64,000 nt of DNA from an uncultured Poribacteria bacterium (GTDB lineage Bacteria; Poribacteria; WGA-4E; WGA-3G). The translations under genes were made by a program, and so were the position numbers. This document shows positions 55,862-64,000 of this stretch, piece after piece. A model generated the notes under the pieces. That model searched no databases. It was not told the origin of the DNA and saw only the letters and a program-made list of their open reading frames with translations. Where the stretch lies: positions 6,054,845 to 6,118,844 of the forward strand of contig OX639973.1 in NCBI GenBank assembly GCA_951828385.1, in the 5' to 3' direction. Each line of letters starts with the position of its first letter. Position 1 is the first letter of the stretch.

Positions 55862-56101
55862 AATATGCCCTTCTTCGTACCACAAACTTCCAGTTTGTCT
55901 TGAACACATTCACACATTTATGATTTGCTTGGCACAAAGTAGAAAATGTGGTATACTCTCTTAGGATCAAAAAACTTTTAGGACTTACGCAGGATGCTCT
56001 TTCGTAGCATAACCAGTTAGGTTGTGCCACCAAAACGTCTGTGTTTTTTCAGGAATCTCCATCTCACAGATCAATATTTCCAGAGATAAACGGAGGGAAT
56101 C

Positions 56102-56710
56102 ATGGCGGTAAGTGCTGTCCAAACATACCTCAGTCCAGAAGAATACATCACTTTAGAACGTAAAGCAAAACCTGACGCGAACACAGTCAGAAACGAATAC
56201 ATCCAAGGTAAAATTATCGCTATGTCCGGTGCAAGTTTTACACATAATCTTATTAAAGGGAATATCTTTGTTCAACTTCACAATCGCTTGATAGAAAGCA
56301 GTTGTGTCGTTTTTGCGAATGAAATGCGTGTCGGTATCCCTTCAGCAAAATCCTACTTTTACCCTGATGTCGGTGTCGTTTGTGATGAACCGCGTTTTGA
56401 AGACAATGTTTTTGACACACTCCTGAACCCAGTTGTTATTGTAGAGGTACTTTCTCCGAGTACCGAGGGCTATGACAGAGGTGAAAAGTTCTCGCGCTAC
56501 CGACAGCTCGATGCCTTGAAAGAATATATCCTTGTTTCACAAGATAGCGTGAATGTTGAACGTTTTCTGCGAAAGCGTGATGAATGGAGTTACACTTACT
56601 TTCAAGGACTTGAGCAGCACCTTCCACTAACCTCTCTTCAGTGCGAATTACCCTTGCAGGAAATATATGGGCGCGTCACATTTCCTGAAGCGTCTGACGG
56701 AGAGGGGTAA
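56102..56710 (+). CDS. Uma2-family (DUF820) PD-(D/E)XK endonuclease
   Basis: CGGAGGGA precedes ATG 56102. The Uma2 pattern is visible in order: YLSPEEYITLERKAKPDA, FYPDVGVVCDEP (catalytic Asp) and VIVEVLSPSTEGYDRGEKFS (E-V-L-S...K region), then YRQLDALKEYILVSQD. Family members are very numerous in cyanobacteria and poribacteria and are thought to be nucleases of mobile or stress-linked function. At 202 residues it is full length. It stands alone in the decayed defence region. Confidence 0.92.
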   Translation: MAVSAVQTYLSPEEYITLERKAKPDANTVRNEYIQGKIIAMSGASFTHNLIKGNIFVQLHNRLIESSCVVFANEMRVGIPSAKSYFYPDVGVVCDEPRFEDNVFDTLLNPVVIVEVLSPSTEGYDRGEKFSRYRQLDALKEYILVSQDSVNVERFLRKRDEWSYTYFQGLEQHLPLTSLQCELPLQEIYGRVTFPEASDGEG

Positions 56711-56775
56711 TAACACACCTCAAGAACAGAGCCTAAAATGCCTTTGCTCCATAAGTAACGCAAGTTGCCACCCTT

Positions 56776-56866
56776 GTAGCAGAATCCGTTAGATTGTGAG
56801 AGCTGTTGTAGCATAGACTGTTAGTCTGTGCATGTATAAGGCGCAAACTAAAAGTTTACGCTACAA
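56776..56866. repeat. Cluster of three dispersed palindromes
   Basis: Three related hairpins lie side by side: GCAGAATCCGTTAGATTGTG, GCATAGACTGTTAGTCTGTG and GCGCAAACTAAAAGTTTACGC, each next to a GTAGC/GCTAC. They match elements at 1578, 20752 and 52267. Confidence 0.65.
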
Positions 56867-56929
56867 AAAAGAAAACTAAATGACCCTGACTCGCTCAGCA
56901 AAGAATCTTGAATATGGAGATGGGATATA

Positions 56930-57235
56930 ATGATGGAACGATTTAGAACGTGGCAAGAAATTTTGATGGAACGTCTTGCTGATCCAGAAGATGTTATCGG
57001 CTACCTTGAAGTTTCTCTCGAAGAATATTTAGATGATGGCGACAAGGCGTTTTTTCTAAAGGGAATAAAAAATGTAGTAGAAGCACAAGGTGGGATTCTT
57101 AGCGTTTCAGAACAAGCTGGCATTGATCCGAAGTTTCTTTCAGATGCTGTAAACAATGGATCCATGCCACCTTTTCATATCCTTAATTCAATTTTCACAT
57201 CTTTTGGAGCGGTATCTCTCATTAGCAAAATCTGA
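56930..57235 (+). CDS. HigA-like addiction-module antidote protein, orphan
   Basis: A 101-residue protein with the pattern of the 'probable addiction module antidote' family: VIGYLEVSLEEYLDDGDKAF, FLKGIKNVVEAQGGILSVSE, and the helix-turn-helix QAGIDPKFLSDAVNNGSMPPF. It would bind DNA and neutralise a RelE/HigB-type toxin. No toxin gene is found on either side, so it is an orphan or its partner was lost. The ATG at 56930 is followed by another at 56933; the ribosome-binding site is weak. Confidence 0.75.
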   Translation: MMERFRTWQEILMERLADPEDVIGYLEVSLEEYLDDGDKAFFLKGIKNVVEAQGGILSVSEQAGIDPKFLSDAVNNGSMPPFHILNSIFTSFGAVSLISKI

Positions 57236-57383
57236 GAAACGCGTGGCTTTCAGAAATCAAGAGGCAGATCCTACCGATGAGAAAGATTGGCATAATCAAC
57301 ACGGATAGTTGGTTGATATGCTTGAAAAATTCCATGCAGTATTTCATCCACGACTTAAGAGACTAATGGTGGAGGTAAATAAT

Positions 57384-57884
57384 ATGGTAAAATCAGCAGC
57401 AGAAACGCTTATAGAAAAAGGCTTTGAGCAAGGCTTTGCAGTAGGATTTGAGGAAGGCAAAATAATAGGGAAAACAAAAGTTATTCAGCAAGACCTTACA
57501 AAAAATATTGCAAAAATTGTTGAACAAGGCATTGCAATAGGTATTGACCGAGATATTGCAAAAGACATTGAAAAAGTTATTGAGCAAGCCAAAGTAAAAG
57601 TTATTCAGAAGGGCATTGCAAAAGACATTGAAAAAGTTATTGAGCAAGCCAAAGCAATAGGTATTGACCGAGACATTGCAAAAGACACTGATAAAACTAT
57701 TGAACAGGGCATTGTAAAGGGTATTGAGCAGGGCATTGCAAAAGTTATTGAGCAAGCCAAAGTCGAGATATATCGTGCTTGGCACGCAGATTGGGAAAAA
57801 CGAAGACAGGCAGCAGCAGAAAAAGGACTCCCCTTTAACGATCCGCCGCTACCAAATCCTAATAATAACAACTCTCAAGAATAG
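57384..57884 (+). CDS. Internally repetitive coiled-coil protein
   Basis: GGTGGAGG precedes ATG 57384. Most of the product is built from imperfect 14-15-residue units such as AIGIDRDIAKDIEKVIEQAK, EQGIVKGIEQGIAKVIEQAK and GFEQGFAVGFEEGK. Similar K-G/E-G repeats form the C-termini of Rpn-type nucleases. The tail (YRAWHADWEKRRQAAAEKG) has the charge pattern of a helix followed by a proline-rich end. The DNA repeats are also nearly identical, indicating recent unit expansion. There is no catalytic domain; function unknown. Confidence 0.65.
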   Translation: MVKSAAETLIEKGFEQGFAVGFEEGKIIGKTKVIQQDLTKNIAKIVEQGIAIGIDRDIAKDIEKVIEQAKVKVIQKGIAKDIEKVIEQAKAIGIDRDIAKDTDKTIEQGIVKGIEQGIAKVIEQAKVEIYRAWHADWEKRRQAAAEKGLPFNDPPLPNPNNNNSQE

Positions 57885-57946
57885 AACCTACTATAACGGC
57901 TTCTGCTTGAAGTGCCAACGCTAATTAGAGCCGAAATTCCGTAAAG

Positions 57947-58107
57947 TTAAGACAAGTTTTTTTGCTCAAATTCGACAGGTGTCAAGTATCCTAACCCCGA
58001 GTGACGGTGTTTCTGGTTATATACCTGTTTGATAAAATGTCCGATGTCCGCTTTAGCCTCCATTATATTATCATAGTTATTGAGGTGAACCTCTTCCTCC
58101 TTGAGAG
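57947..58107 (-). pseudogene. Remnant of an IS3-family transposase (OrfB C-terminus)
   Basis: The minus strand reads LKEEEVHLNNYDNIMEAKAD, then IGHFIKQVYNQKHRHSGLGY and LTPVEFE to a stop. This is the end of the rve integrase domain of IS3 transposases, including the last catalytic Glu region and the N-x-x-R-x-H-x-x-L-G-Y-x-x-P-x-E-F signature. Only about 52 codons remain; upstream the frame is closed. No element ends were found. Confidence 0.85.
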
Positions 58108-58225
58108 TTAGGACGGGTTTTCAACTTGGCTATAGCAGCGATGATTTGACATGAGGACATCTTAAAATCCGCGAAATCCGTGTAATCCGCGATTCAGACG
58201 TTATCCTGAATATAAAGAGAGCAGC

Positions 58226-58825
58226 GTGGAATGGATTGGGGAGATACCAGCACATTGGGAAATACAGAAAATAAAACACGTCGCAACTCTTGTAAGCGAA
58301 AAATCTACTCCTGAAACAGATGCCATAAAAATTTCACCTGAAAATGTTGAATCGGAAACCGGCAAAGTCCTTGATTTTTATAGTTCTTATGATGCGGTTG
58401 GTGTGAAATTTCAAGTTGGAGATGTGCTATTTAACAAAATTCGTGTCTATCTCAACAAGGTAGTCTTTGCAAAATATGATGGGTACTCTCTTGGTGAAAT
58501 GATAGTCATAAGACCTACTTTACAATGTATAAGTAAATATCTTTTCTATTTGATGCTATCCAATCGCTTCATTGAATACTGCGATTCTATATCTTACGGG
58601 GCAAAAATGCCGCGAACGGCTGTTGACGATATTCTGAATGCAAAAATTCCTATACCTTTGGATCAGGAGAAGCTCCAAATAGCTGACTTCCTTGACCGCA
58701 AAACCGAACAGATTGACGAACTGATAGCCGCAGAACAGCGAAAAATAGAACTCCTCAAAGAATACCGTCAATCCCTTATCTCCGAAGCAGTGACCGGCAA
58801 AATAGATGTCCGAAATGAGGTTTAG
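58226..58825 (+). pseudogene. hsdS: Type I restriction specificity subunit fragment (half HsdS)
   Basis: The product (MEWIGEIPAHWEIQKIKHVA ... QIADFLDRKTEQIDELIAAE) is one target-recognition domain and the following conserved coiled coil of HsdS. Upstream, in frame, codons for RRYPEYKESSVEWIGEIP are present; they belong to the usual HsdS opening. They run into a dispersed AATCC repeat with no start codon, so the true 5' end is lost. GTG 58226 could still start a 199-residue half-subunit. The methylase gene and an intact hsdR are absent. Confidence 0.8.
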
Positions 58826-58942
58826 ATCCGATCTTGTTATTTTCCGAGTTGGCGTGCGATACATATCGCGTTGATTTTTCGGTATTTCTATGTTATACTT
58901 TGCAAAATGTTTTTCTTCAACGATTGTAAAGTATAGACATCT

Positions 58943-60009
58943 ATGCACAAAACACAGGATACGCAGATAGAACACTTTCCTGACCGGAGCCTCAGACGCT
59001 TGCTTCAAGACAGCGAATATGTGCGCGGGTTAGTCCAAATCGTTGCACCGGACATCGAGACGTTTCTCGACTTCAGCAGGATCACATACCAGAAAAGGAG
59101 TTTTATCTCTAAAGCACTGCAGGAACGCGAGTCAGATGTTCTACTGAGTGTCTCTTTTCAAAAAGACACAGATGCCACAGATGCCGAGGCACTGCTCATC
59201 TATATCCTCATTGAACACCAATCCACTGTGGATAAAACGATGGGGTTTCGGTTATTGTCCTACATGGTGCAAATCTGGGAGTCGCAACGGCGGGAATGGG
59301 AAACCGAGAAACTTCCTGAAAATGAAAGACGTTTACAGCCGATCCTGCCAATTCTGTTTTATACGGGCGACCGTCCATGGACCGTGCCGGTGTCCCTAAC
59401 AGCGATCATGGATGTGCCTGAAATCTTGAAGCGTTTCGTTCCAAGTTTCGACACGCTGTTTTTAGGGGTCAAGGCGACGGAAGCAGAGGTGCTGACGCAA
59501 TCCGGACATCCGTTAGGCTGGTTGCTACATGTGCTTCAAAAGGAGCATTCGGACGAGACGGAGATAAGCGAAGCACTAACAGACGCTATGTCGCATATAG
59601 CATCATAGCATCTGTAGATGAAGACTTCGCACCGCAAGTTGCCGAGGCACTCCGGTATTTTGTGCAGTTGATATTCCACCGGCGTTCTCTTGACGAACGC
59701 GATGCGTTAGTAAACATTATCAGACAACACATTCAAGACGACAAGGAGTTAGAAACGATGGCACAGACAACAGCCGAATTTCTCATAGAACAAGGCAAAG
59801 CAGAAGGCAAAGTAGAAGGCAAAGCGGAAGGTATAGCAGAAGGCAAACAGGACGCGGTCCTCAAACTTTTGCGGCTCCGATTTCAGGACGTGCCAGAAGT
59901 GCTCTCACGTGAAATCAGCAACATTCACAACATAACACGCCTCGACATGCTCTTAGAGCAAGCAATGACTGTGCAAAGTTTAGACGAAATTGATACGCAT
60001 TTCTCCTAA
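58943..60009 (+). pseudogene. Rpn-family nuclease (recombination-promoting), frameshifted
   Basis: ATG 58943 opens an Rpn/PD-(D/E)XK protein: SDVLLSVSF, then ALLIYILIEHQSTVDKTMGF with the E-x-Q active-site pair and PILPILFYTGDRPW. The frame stops at 59608. The remaining part (DEDFAPQVAEALRYFVQLIF ... EAMTVQ-type tail with KAEGKVEGKAEG repeats) is in another frame up to 60009. One indel near 59600-59620 explains this. Rpn proteins cleave DNA and promote recombination. The C-terminal section is duplicated downstream at 60038. Confidence 0.82.
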
Positions 60010-60037
60010 AATCTTCCGTGATAAGGAGTTAGAAACG

Positions 60038-60331
60038 ATGGCAAAGACAACAGCCGAATTTCTCAGAGAACAAGGCAAAGCGGAAGGTATAGCAGAAGGC
60101 AAACAGGACGCGGTCCTCAAACTTTTGCGGCTCCGATTTCAGGACGTGCCAGAAGTGCTCTCACGTGAAATCAGCAACATCCACAACCTAACACGCCTCG
60201 ACATGCTCTTAGAGCAAGCGATGACTGTGCAAAGTTTAGAGGAAATAGATACGCATCTCTCCTTCAACCACCGAAAAGTGCACGAAACAACCACCGAAAA
60301 GTGCACGAAAACGAGGAACTTCGGCAGGTGA
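60038..60331 (+). pseudogene. Duplicated C-terminal piece of the Rpn gene
   Basis: AAGGAG precedes ATG 60038. About 75 codons (TTAEFLREQGKAEG ... RLDMLLEQAMTVQSLEEIDT) repeat 59758-60000 almost exactly, lacking two of the K-x-E-G units. The copy then runs into a twice-repeated AACCACCGAAAAGTGCACG segment (from 60268) and the HsdR-like tail. It has its own start and ribosome-binding site and could be translated, but it carries no nuclease core. Confidence 0.75.
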
Positions 60332-60516
60332 TTGAAGGCGATAATTCGGAGAGCAATAAACGGTATAAGTTTGATCAGGTGGTTGAGGACATTTTATTGG
60401 ATTTCGTCAATAACAAGTTGGAGCTCTACACAAAATTATCGAAACCAGAAATTAACGCCGATCTCAAACAACGTCTCTATCAAGCCTATCGTGAGCAATT
60501 GTCCGCTCTGGTGTAG
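60301..60516 (+). pseudogene. Tail of a type I restriction (HsdR-like) helicase subunit
   Basis: The 71 codons from GTG 60301 (HENEELRQVIEGDNSESNKR, YKFDQVVEDILLDFVNNKLE, LYTKLSKPEI ... LYQAYREQ) match the extreme C-terminus of type I restriction R subunits. Nothing of the nuclease or motor domains remains. A second, shorter piece of the same tail is fused to the WYL gene at 55190. Confidence 0.7.
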
Positions 60517-60829
60517 AAGCGATCTTAACTTTAGGTCCTTCACAACTCTCAAACTCGGAACTACAAACCATCCCCACCGATATAAAACAACCAATTGTCC
60601 AATCTTCTCCGTTCCATCAAATAACATTTGTCTGGACTTACGCAGCAAACCCGTGTTCGCCGAGGGCCCCGTGCCTCGGCGAACTCCCCTTTCAGAGGTT
60701 CCCTCATTAAAAAGTCGAAAAATATTTGCATTTAATCGCTTTTTAGGATATACTTAATATAACTATACTTTTTTGAGTTTGCTTATCAGATTTACGAATT
60801 ACGATTTCCCTAATAACGGAGGATGGAAA
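60517..60829. other. Duplicated intergenic leader with promoter and MITE end
   Basis: Most of this gap is a diverged copy of 55256-55511. Relative to that copy it carries an extra block from about 60632 to 60706. The block begins with GGACTTACGCA, the end sequence of the MITE at 47866, and contains a GTTCGCCGAGG/CCTCGGCGAAC hairpin. The promoter TTGCAT-17-TATACT is at 60726-60754. Confidence 0.65.
60726..60754 (+). promoter_or_regulatory. Sigma70-like promoter of the gene at 60830
   Basis: TTGCAT (60726-60731) and TATACT (60749-60754) are separated by 17 bp. They are conserved, with the same spacing, in the other copy at 55408. Confidence 0.65.
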
Positions 60830-61795
60830 ATGACTATAGAAAACGCGAACACGCCACGCAAAAAATCACCGCTTGAAGAGTTTTTGGCCGAGACAACCCT
60901 GGAAGTGCGTTCAGATTTGAAGCACCTCTTCAATACCTTGAAGGGTGATGAACTTCTGGAAACAGTTATTGAACGCCTCCAACGTTATGCAATTGAATCG
61001 TTACATGACGCTGAGCGCGCGAATTTCAGACGCTACAAACAACCACACATGTTAGGAACAATCAGAGAAACCGTCTCTGAGGAATTAACAGGATGGATCT
61101 CACATTTTATCTCAGACGCACACCGAGAGTTTATCGTCCATTGCCATGCACGAGGGCTTCCCACTGCCGAGGCAGTTTCGACGTTGGTGCAGGAAGACAA
61201 GACGTTCAGCCGATTGGCACAGCCAGATGTAATGGGGACAAGCAGTCTCCGGAGGGCGTTAGTTCCACGGTTGGCATATCTGAAACCGGGCACCGCACGG
61301 TGGCCCGAAAAGAAATACGGTGCACTCTGGCGCGAGGCGCGGGAACAGCATAAACGGGATATACGGGATAGTCCACTCACATCGCCAATGGAACAGAGCG
61401 CTCTCTTAGCCAAGCATGTGGATTATATTAACGAATTGTTATATGATAAGAATCATGATGTGAAAGACGTTCAAGCGTTAACAGATTCACTCATTAAAAC
61501 GGTGGAGGCTCTACAGAAGTTGTCTACCATTGAACAGCAGGAACCGCCTAACTACTCTCGGACACAACTCGTCGCCGTCTTAGAGCGGTTAACACTTGAA
61601 TTGGATACGCCCGAGCAATTCGCGCTGAGCGGCGACACTGAGGGACTTGTTGAGGTACTTGAGCGGCTAACCCTTGCTTTGAAGTCATCCGATCGCAAGG
61701 CGATTACGGACAAAACTGAAAGCATGCCGACAGATAACAGTCAGGACAATCCTGCGCAACCGGTTCATGCCACGCGGAAACCTGAATACCGTTGA
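60830..61795 (+). CDS. Hypothetical protein (full-length member of a duplicated family)
   Basis: ACGGAGGAT precedes ATG 60830. The 321-residue protein is soluble and mostly helical: an acidic front (SPLEEFLAETTLEVRSDLKH), a basic middle (ARWPEKKYGALWREAREQHK) and a leucine-rich end with LVAVLERLTLEL and LVEVLERLTLAL repeats. A truncated copy lies at 55512 with the same promoter. I recognise no domain. Its position in a decayed restriction/nuclease region and its duplication suggest a mobile or defence-linked gene, but this is guesswork. Confidence 0.7.
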   Translation: MTIENANTPRKKSPLEEFLAETTLEVRSDLKHLFNTLKGDELLETVIERLQRYAIESLHDAERANFRRYKQPHMLGTIRETVSEELTGWISHFISDAHREFIVHCHARGLPTAEAVSTLVQEDKTFSRLAQPDVMGTSSLRRALVPRLAYLKPGTARWPEKKYGALWREAREQHKRDIRDSPLTSPMEQSALLAKHVDYINELLYDKNHDVKDVQALTDSLIKTVEALQKLSTIEQQEPPNYSRTQLVAVLERLTLELDTPEQFALSGDTEGLVEVLERLTLALKSSDRKAITDKTESMPTDNSQDNPAQPVHATRKPEYR

Positions 61796-62153
61796 TTCTG
61801 ATTCTTTTGACTCACGAAATTTTCATAGCAATTTTCATAGCAGCCTTCATAGCAACTTTTGATGAAATTGACTAAAACCCAATCGTGGTAAGGGTTTATA
61901 GCCTTTCAAGAAACATATTGAATTCGCAGTTTTGCTATGAAAACTGTGAAACGCGTCGGTCTTAAAAACGCATCTATAATCCTGAAAATCCTCGAATCCT
62001 GCAAATCCTGATTCAGACAACTGAGTACTGAAAGATTTTTCGCAGAAAAATCGTACTGACGACTGATAACTGACAACTATTTCTCCTTGACTGTTTTTGC
62101 CAAAGGCGTTATGATTACTTTATTAGTACATATGACGAAAAAGGAGAATTCTT
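61796..62153. other. Non-coding stretch with iteron-like and AATCC repeats
   Basis: TTCATAGCA occurs three times at an exact 12-bp period (61822, 61834, 61846), with an inverted copy TGCTATGAA at 61933. At about 61977-62010 AATCCTGA-type units repeat four times. At 62018-62085 lies the GATTTTTCGCAGAAAAATC palindrome block. No gene is supported. The promoter of hflKC should lie near 62090-62130 (TTGACTGTTT, then TTATGATTACT). Confidence 0.55.
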
Positions 62154-63122
62154 ATGCAAGACCTCCAAGAATTGATTACGCAGCAACCTTATAGGCATCT
62201 CATCACTCCCAAAAGGGTGCTGATGGTGATCCTCGGCATTATAATCCTTGCGTGTTTAGCGACAAGTTTTTATACCGTCGAAGCAGACGAAATCGCGGTT
62301 GTCCTGATGTTCGGGAAGTCTGTCCGGCAAGCCGAACCCGGGCTCCACTTCAAATTACCGCTCGGCATTGAGAGAGCCATTAACGTACCCGTCCGGAAAG
62401 TCTTCAAAGAGGAGTTCGGTTTTCGGACGATTCGAGCAGGTGTGCGCACGCAGTACGACACCCGCGACTATTCAGAGGAATCGCTGCTACTCACGGGCGA
62501 CCTGAGTATCGCTGATGTCGAATGGGTGGTTCAGTATAAAATCAAAGACCCGAAAATGTTCCTGTTCTCTGTCAGGAGTCCACAGCGGACTTTGCGCGAC
62601 CTCTCAGAATCCGTAATGAGCCGAACCGTTGGTGACCGGACTGTCACGGAAGTGTTGACAGTGGGGCGTATCGAAGTTGCAGCGGAAGTTGAAGCACATC
62701 TGCAGCAACTGCTTGATCTCTATCAGACAGGTTTAGATGTCGCAACGGTAACCCTGCAGGATGTCAATCCACCGGAAACCGTGAAAGCAGCGTTTAACGC
62801 CGTGAACGAGGCGAAACAGGAGAAGGAGCGTTTAATCAACGAAGCGTGGCGCGATTACAACCAATCTGTCCCGAAATCAAAAGGGTTGGCAGCACAACAG
62901 ATTTCGGAAGCACAAGGGTACGCCCTCAAACGCGTGAACGAGGCGCAAGGCGACGCGGATCGGTTCAAGGCGATTCGCACAGAATATCAGAAAGCGAAAG
63001 CCGTCACCCGCCGCCGCCTCTATCTCGAAGCGATGCAAGAAGTTTTACCACTCGTCAAGGAGATTTATATTATTGACGGTAAAACCACTTCACCTATCCC
63101 ACTTCTGCAACTCAATGAATGA
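62154..63122 (+). CDS. hflK: HflK-type SPFH (band 7) membrane protein
   Basis: AAAAGGAGAA precedes ATG 62154. One N-terminal helix (VLMVILGIIILACLATSFYTV) anchors the protein. The SPFH domain follows (ADEIAVVLMFGKSVRQAEPG, LHFKLPLGIERAINVPVRK), then a long coiled coil rich in EAQG/NEAQG. HflK and HflC form a large complex that cages and modulates the FtsH protease. The hflC gene follows after 23 bp. At 322 residues it is somewhat shorter than enterobacterial HflK, lacking the Gly-rich N-terminus. Confidence 0.88.
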   Translation: MQDLQELITQQPYRHLITPKRVLMVILGIIILACLATSFYTVEADEIAVVLMFGKSVRQAEPGLHFKLPLGIERAINVPVRKVFKEEFGFRTIRAGVRTQYDTRDYSEESLLLTGDLSIADVEWVVQYKIKDPKMFLFSVRSPQRTLRDLSESVMSRTVGDRTVTEVLTVGRIEVAAEVEAHLQQLLDLYQTGLDVATVTLQDVNPPETVKAAFNAVNEAKQEKERLINEAWRDYNQSVPKSKGLAAQQISEAQGYALKRVNEAQGDADRFKAIRTEYQKAKAVTRRRLYLEAMQEVLPLVKEIYIIDGKTTSPIPLLQLNE

Positions 63123-63145
63123 AAACCGTAAGGAAAATTAAAAAC

Positions 63146-64000
63146 ATGAGATCGAAAAAGATACTGATACCCGTGATTATCGTTGTAATTTTAGTACTCC
63201 CAGTCGCTGCAGGGATGTTCTATGTTGTCTATGAAGGTGAGCAGGTGGTTATTACCGAATTCGGTCGTCCTGTCGGGCAGCCTATTGTTACTGCCGGATT
63301 AAAAATCAAAACGCCTTTTATTCAGCAGGTGCATCGTTTCGAGAAACGTATCCTTGAATGGGACGGATCTCCGAACCAGATTCCGACGAAGGACAAACGG
63401 TTCATCTGGCTGGATACGACCGCGCGGTGGCGTATTAAAGATGCACTCAAGTTCTATCAAGCGCTCGGCACAGAACAGTTCGCACAATCCCGATTGGATG
63501 ACATCATCGATTCCGCAGCACGGGATTTGGTAACGGCACAACTCCTCATTGAAGTCGTCCGGGATTCAAATCGCGTCTTAAGCCTCGATCTGGAAGCACT
63601 CGAAGGAGAAGAGGGACAATCCGGGGAACCGTTGGAAGAGATTCAGATCGGCAGGGAACGGATTACACGCCTGATGCTTGAGAAAGTACAGGAGACGGTG
63701 CCGCAATACGGTATAGAACTCGTTGATGTTCAGATAAAACGCATTAACTACGTAGACGAAGTCCGCAAGAAAGTCTTTGACCAAATGATTTCGGAACGTC
63801 AACGTATCTCTGAGAAGTATAAATCGGAAGGTGCGGGTGAAGCCGCCGACATCATGGGGCAGAAAAAGAAGGAGTTAGACCGGATCCAATCTGAAGCCTA
63901 TAAGCAAGCAGAGCAGCTTAAGGGAGATGCCGATGCGCAGGCGATCCAGATTTACGCCGAAGCGCACGGTCAAGACCCGGAGTTCTACGCTTTTATTCAA
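63146..64000 (+). CDS. hflC: HflC-type SPFH protein, cut by the window end
   Basis: Starts ATG 63146 after CCGTAAGGAAAATTAAAAAC, the leader motif shared with three other genes. The product opens with a membrane helix (ILIPVIIVVILVLPVAAGMF), then YEGEQVVITEFGRPVGQPIV and an SPFH domain with LEWDGSPNQIPTKDKRFIWL. The HflC-like stretch RQRISEKYKSEGAGEAADIM and the GDADAQAIQIYAEAHGQDPE segment follow. The frame is open to base 64000, so about 285 codons are seen and only the end is missing. It is the partner of HflK, in one operon. Confidence 0.9.
   Translation, partial: MRSKKILIPVIIVVILVLPVAAGMFYVVYEGEQVVITEFGRPVGQPIVTAGLKIKTPFIQQVHRFEKRILEWDGSPNQIPTKDKRFIWLDTTARWRIKDALKFYQALGTEQFAQSRLDDIIDSAARDLVTAQLLIEVVRDSNRVLSLDLEALEGEEGQSGEPLEEIQIGRERITRLMLEKVQETVPQYGIELVDVQIKRINYVDEVRKKVFDQMISERQRISEKYKSEGAGEAADIMGQKKKELDRIQSEAYKQAEQLKGDADAQAIQIYAEAHGQDPEFYAFIQ

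Overview
The window looks like a chromosomal segment of a Gram-negative-type, moderate-GC bacterium, probably a Candidatus Poribacteria-like (sponge or marine, metagenome-derived) lineage. This placement is inferred from content, not from a marker gene. Double-membrane cues are TonB, a TonB-dependent receptor, a DUF5916 outer-membrane barrel, several lipoproteins and minCDE. The Poribacteria-like cues are secreted PQQ-type propellers, a sulfatase, an enolase-superfamily sugar-acid dehydratase, an M19 dipeptidase, DUF4159 and DUF1854 proteins, and very many short dispersed palindromes between genes. No rRNA or tRNA was recognised.

Layout. 1-10.1 kb: secreted propellers and lipoproteins, an IS4-family element (1683-3080) that copied a TATAAT-containing 10-bp target, and an HNH-less IscB/IsrB-type OMEGA element (6322-7580) with a structured leader. 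10.1-19.3 kb: a co-directional plus-strand run containing a PD-(D/E)XK-like protein, a short ANL adenylating enzyme with a CopG-antitoxin-like N-terminus, a thioredoxin-like protein interrupted by an in-frame TGA with a bacterial SECIS-like hairpin (candidate selenoprotein), a propeller, an aldehyde-dehydrogenase-fold protein, DUF2283, a sulfatase, a dipeptidase and an aspartic-protease pair. 19.3-23.4 kb: a non-autonomous element with IS4-like ends, a membrane protein, and small proteins preceded by three identical 17-bp palindromes. 23.5-32.1 kb: STAS protein, DUF4159/TonB-like protein, ABC exporter with DUF1854, enolase-superfamily dehydratase and DUF5916 barrel. 32.4-36.8 kb: KatG, UMF1-type MFS transporter, second STAS protein. 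37-43 kb: a minus-strand TonB uptake operon (receptor, beta-helix lipoprotein, small lipoprotein, TonB). 43.3-52.2 kb: polyprenol/diacylglycerol kinase-like protein, MalK/UgpC ATPase, HAD phosphatase, minCDE, larA, a sugar nucleotidyltransferase and bioD.

52.5-62 kb is a decayed defence and mobile-gene region: eight 39-bp palindromic tandem repeats, two WYL regulators (the second cut and joined to foreign sequence), two 91-nt covarying repeats, a two-repeat CRISPR-like relic, a Uma2 nuclease, an orphan antitoxin, a coiled-coil repeat protein, IS3, HsdS and HsdR remnants, a frameshifted Rpn nuclease with a duplicated tail, and a duplicated gene whose first copy is cut at the CRISPR-like repeat. 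hflK and a right-truncated hflC close the window.

The points most worth following are the candidate Sec protein between the ANL and ALDH genes (a possible carboxylate-activation and reduction module), the IsrB/omega-RNA element, and the CRISPR-like repeats sitting at rearrangement junctions.
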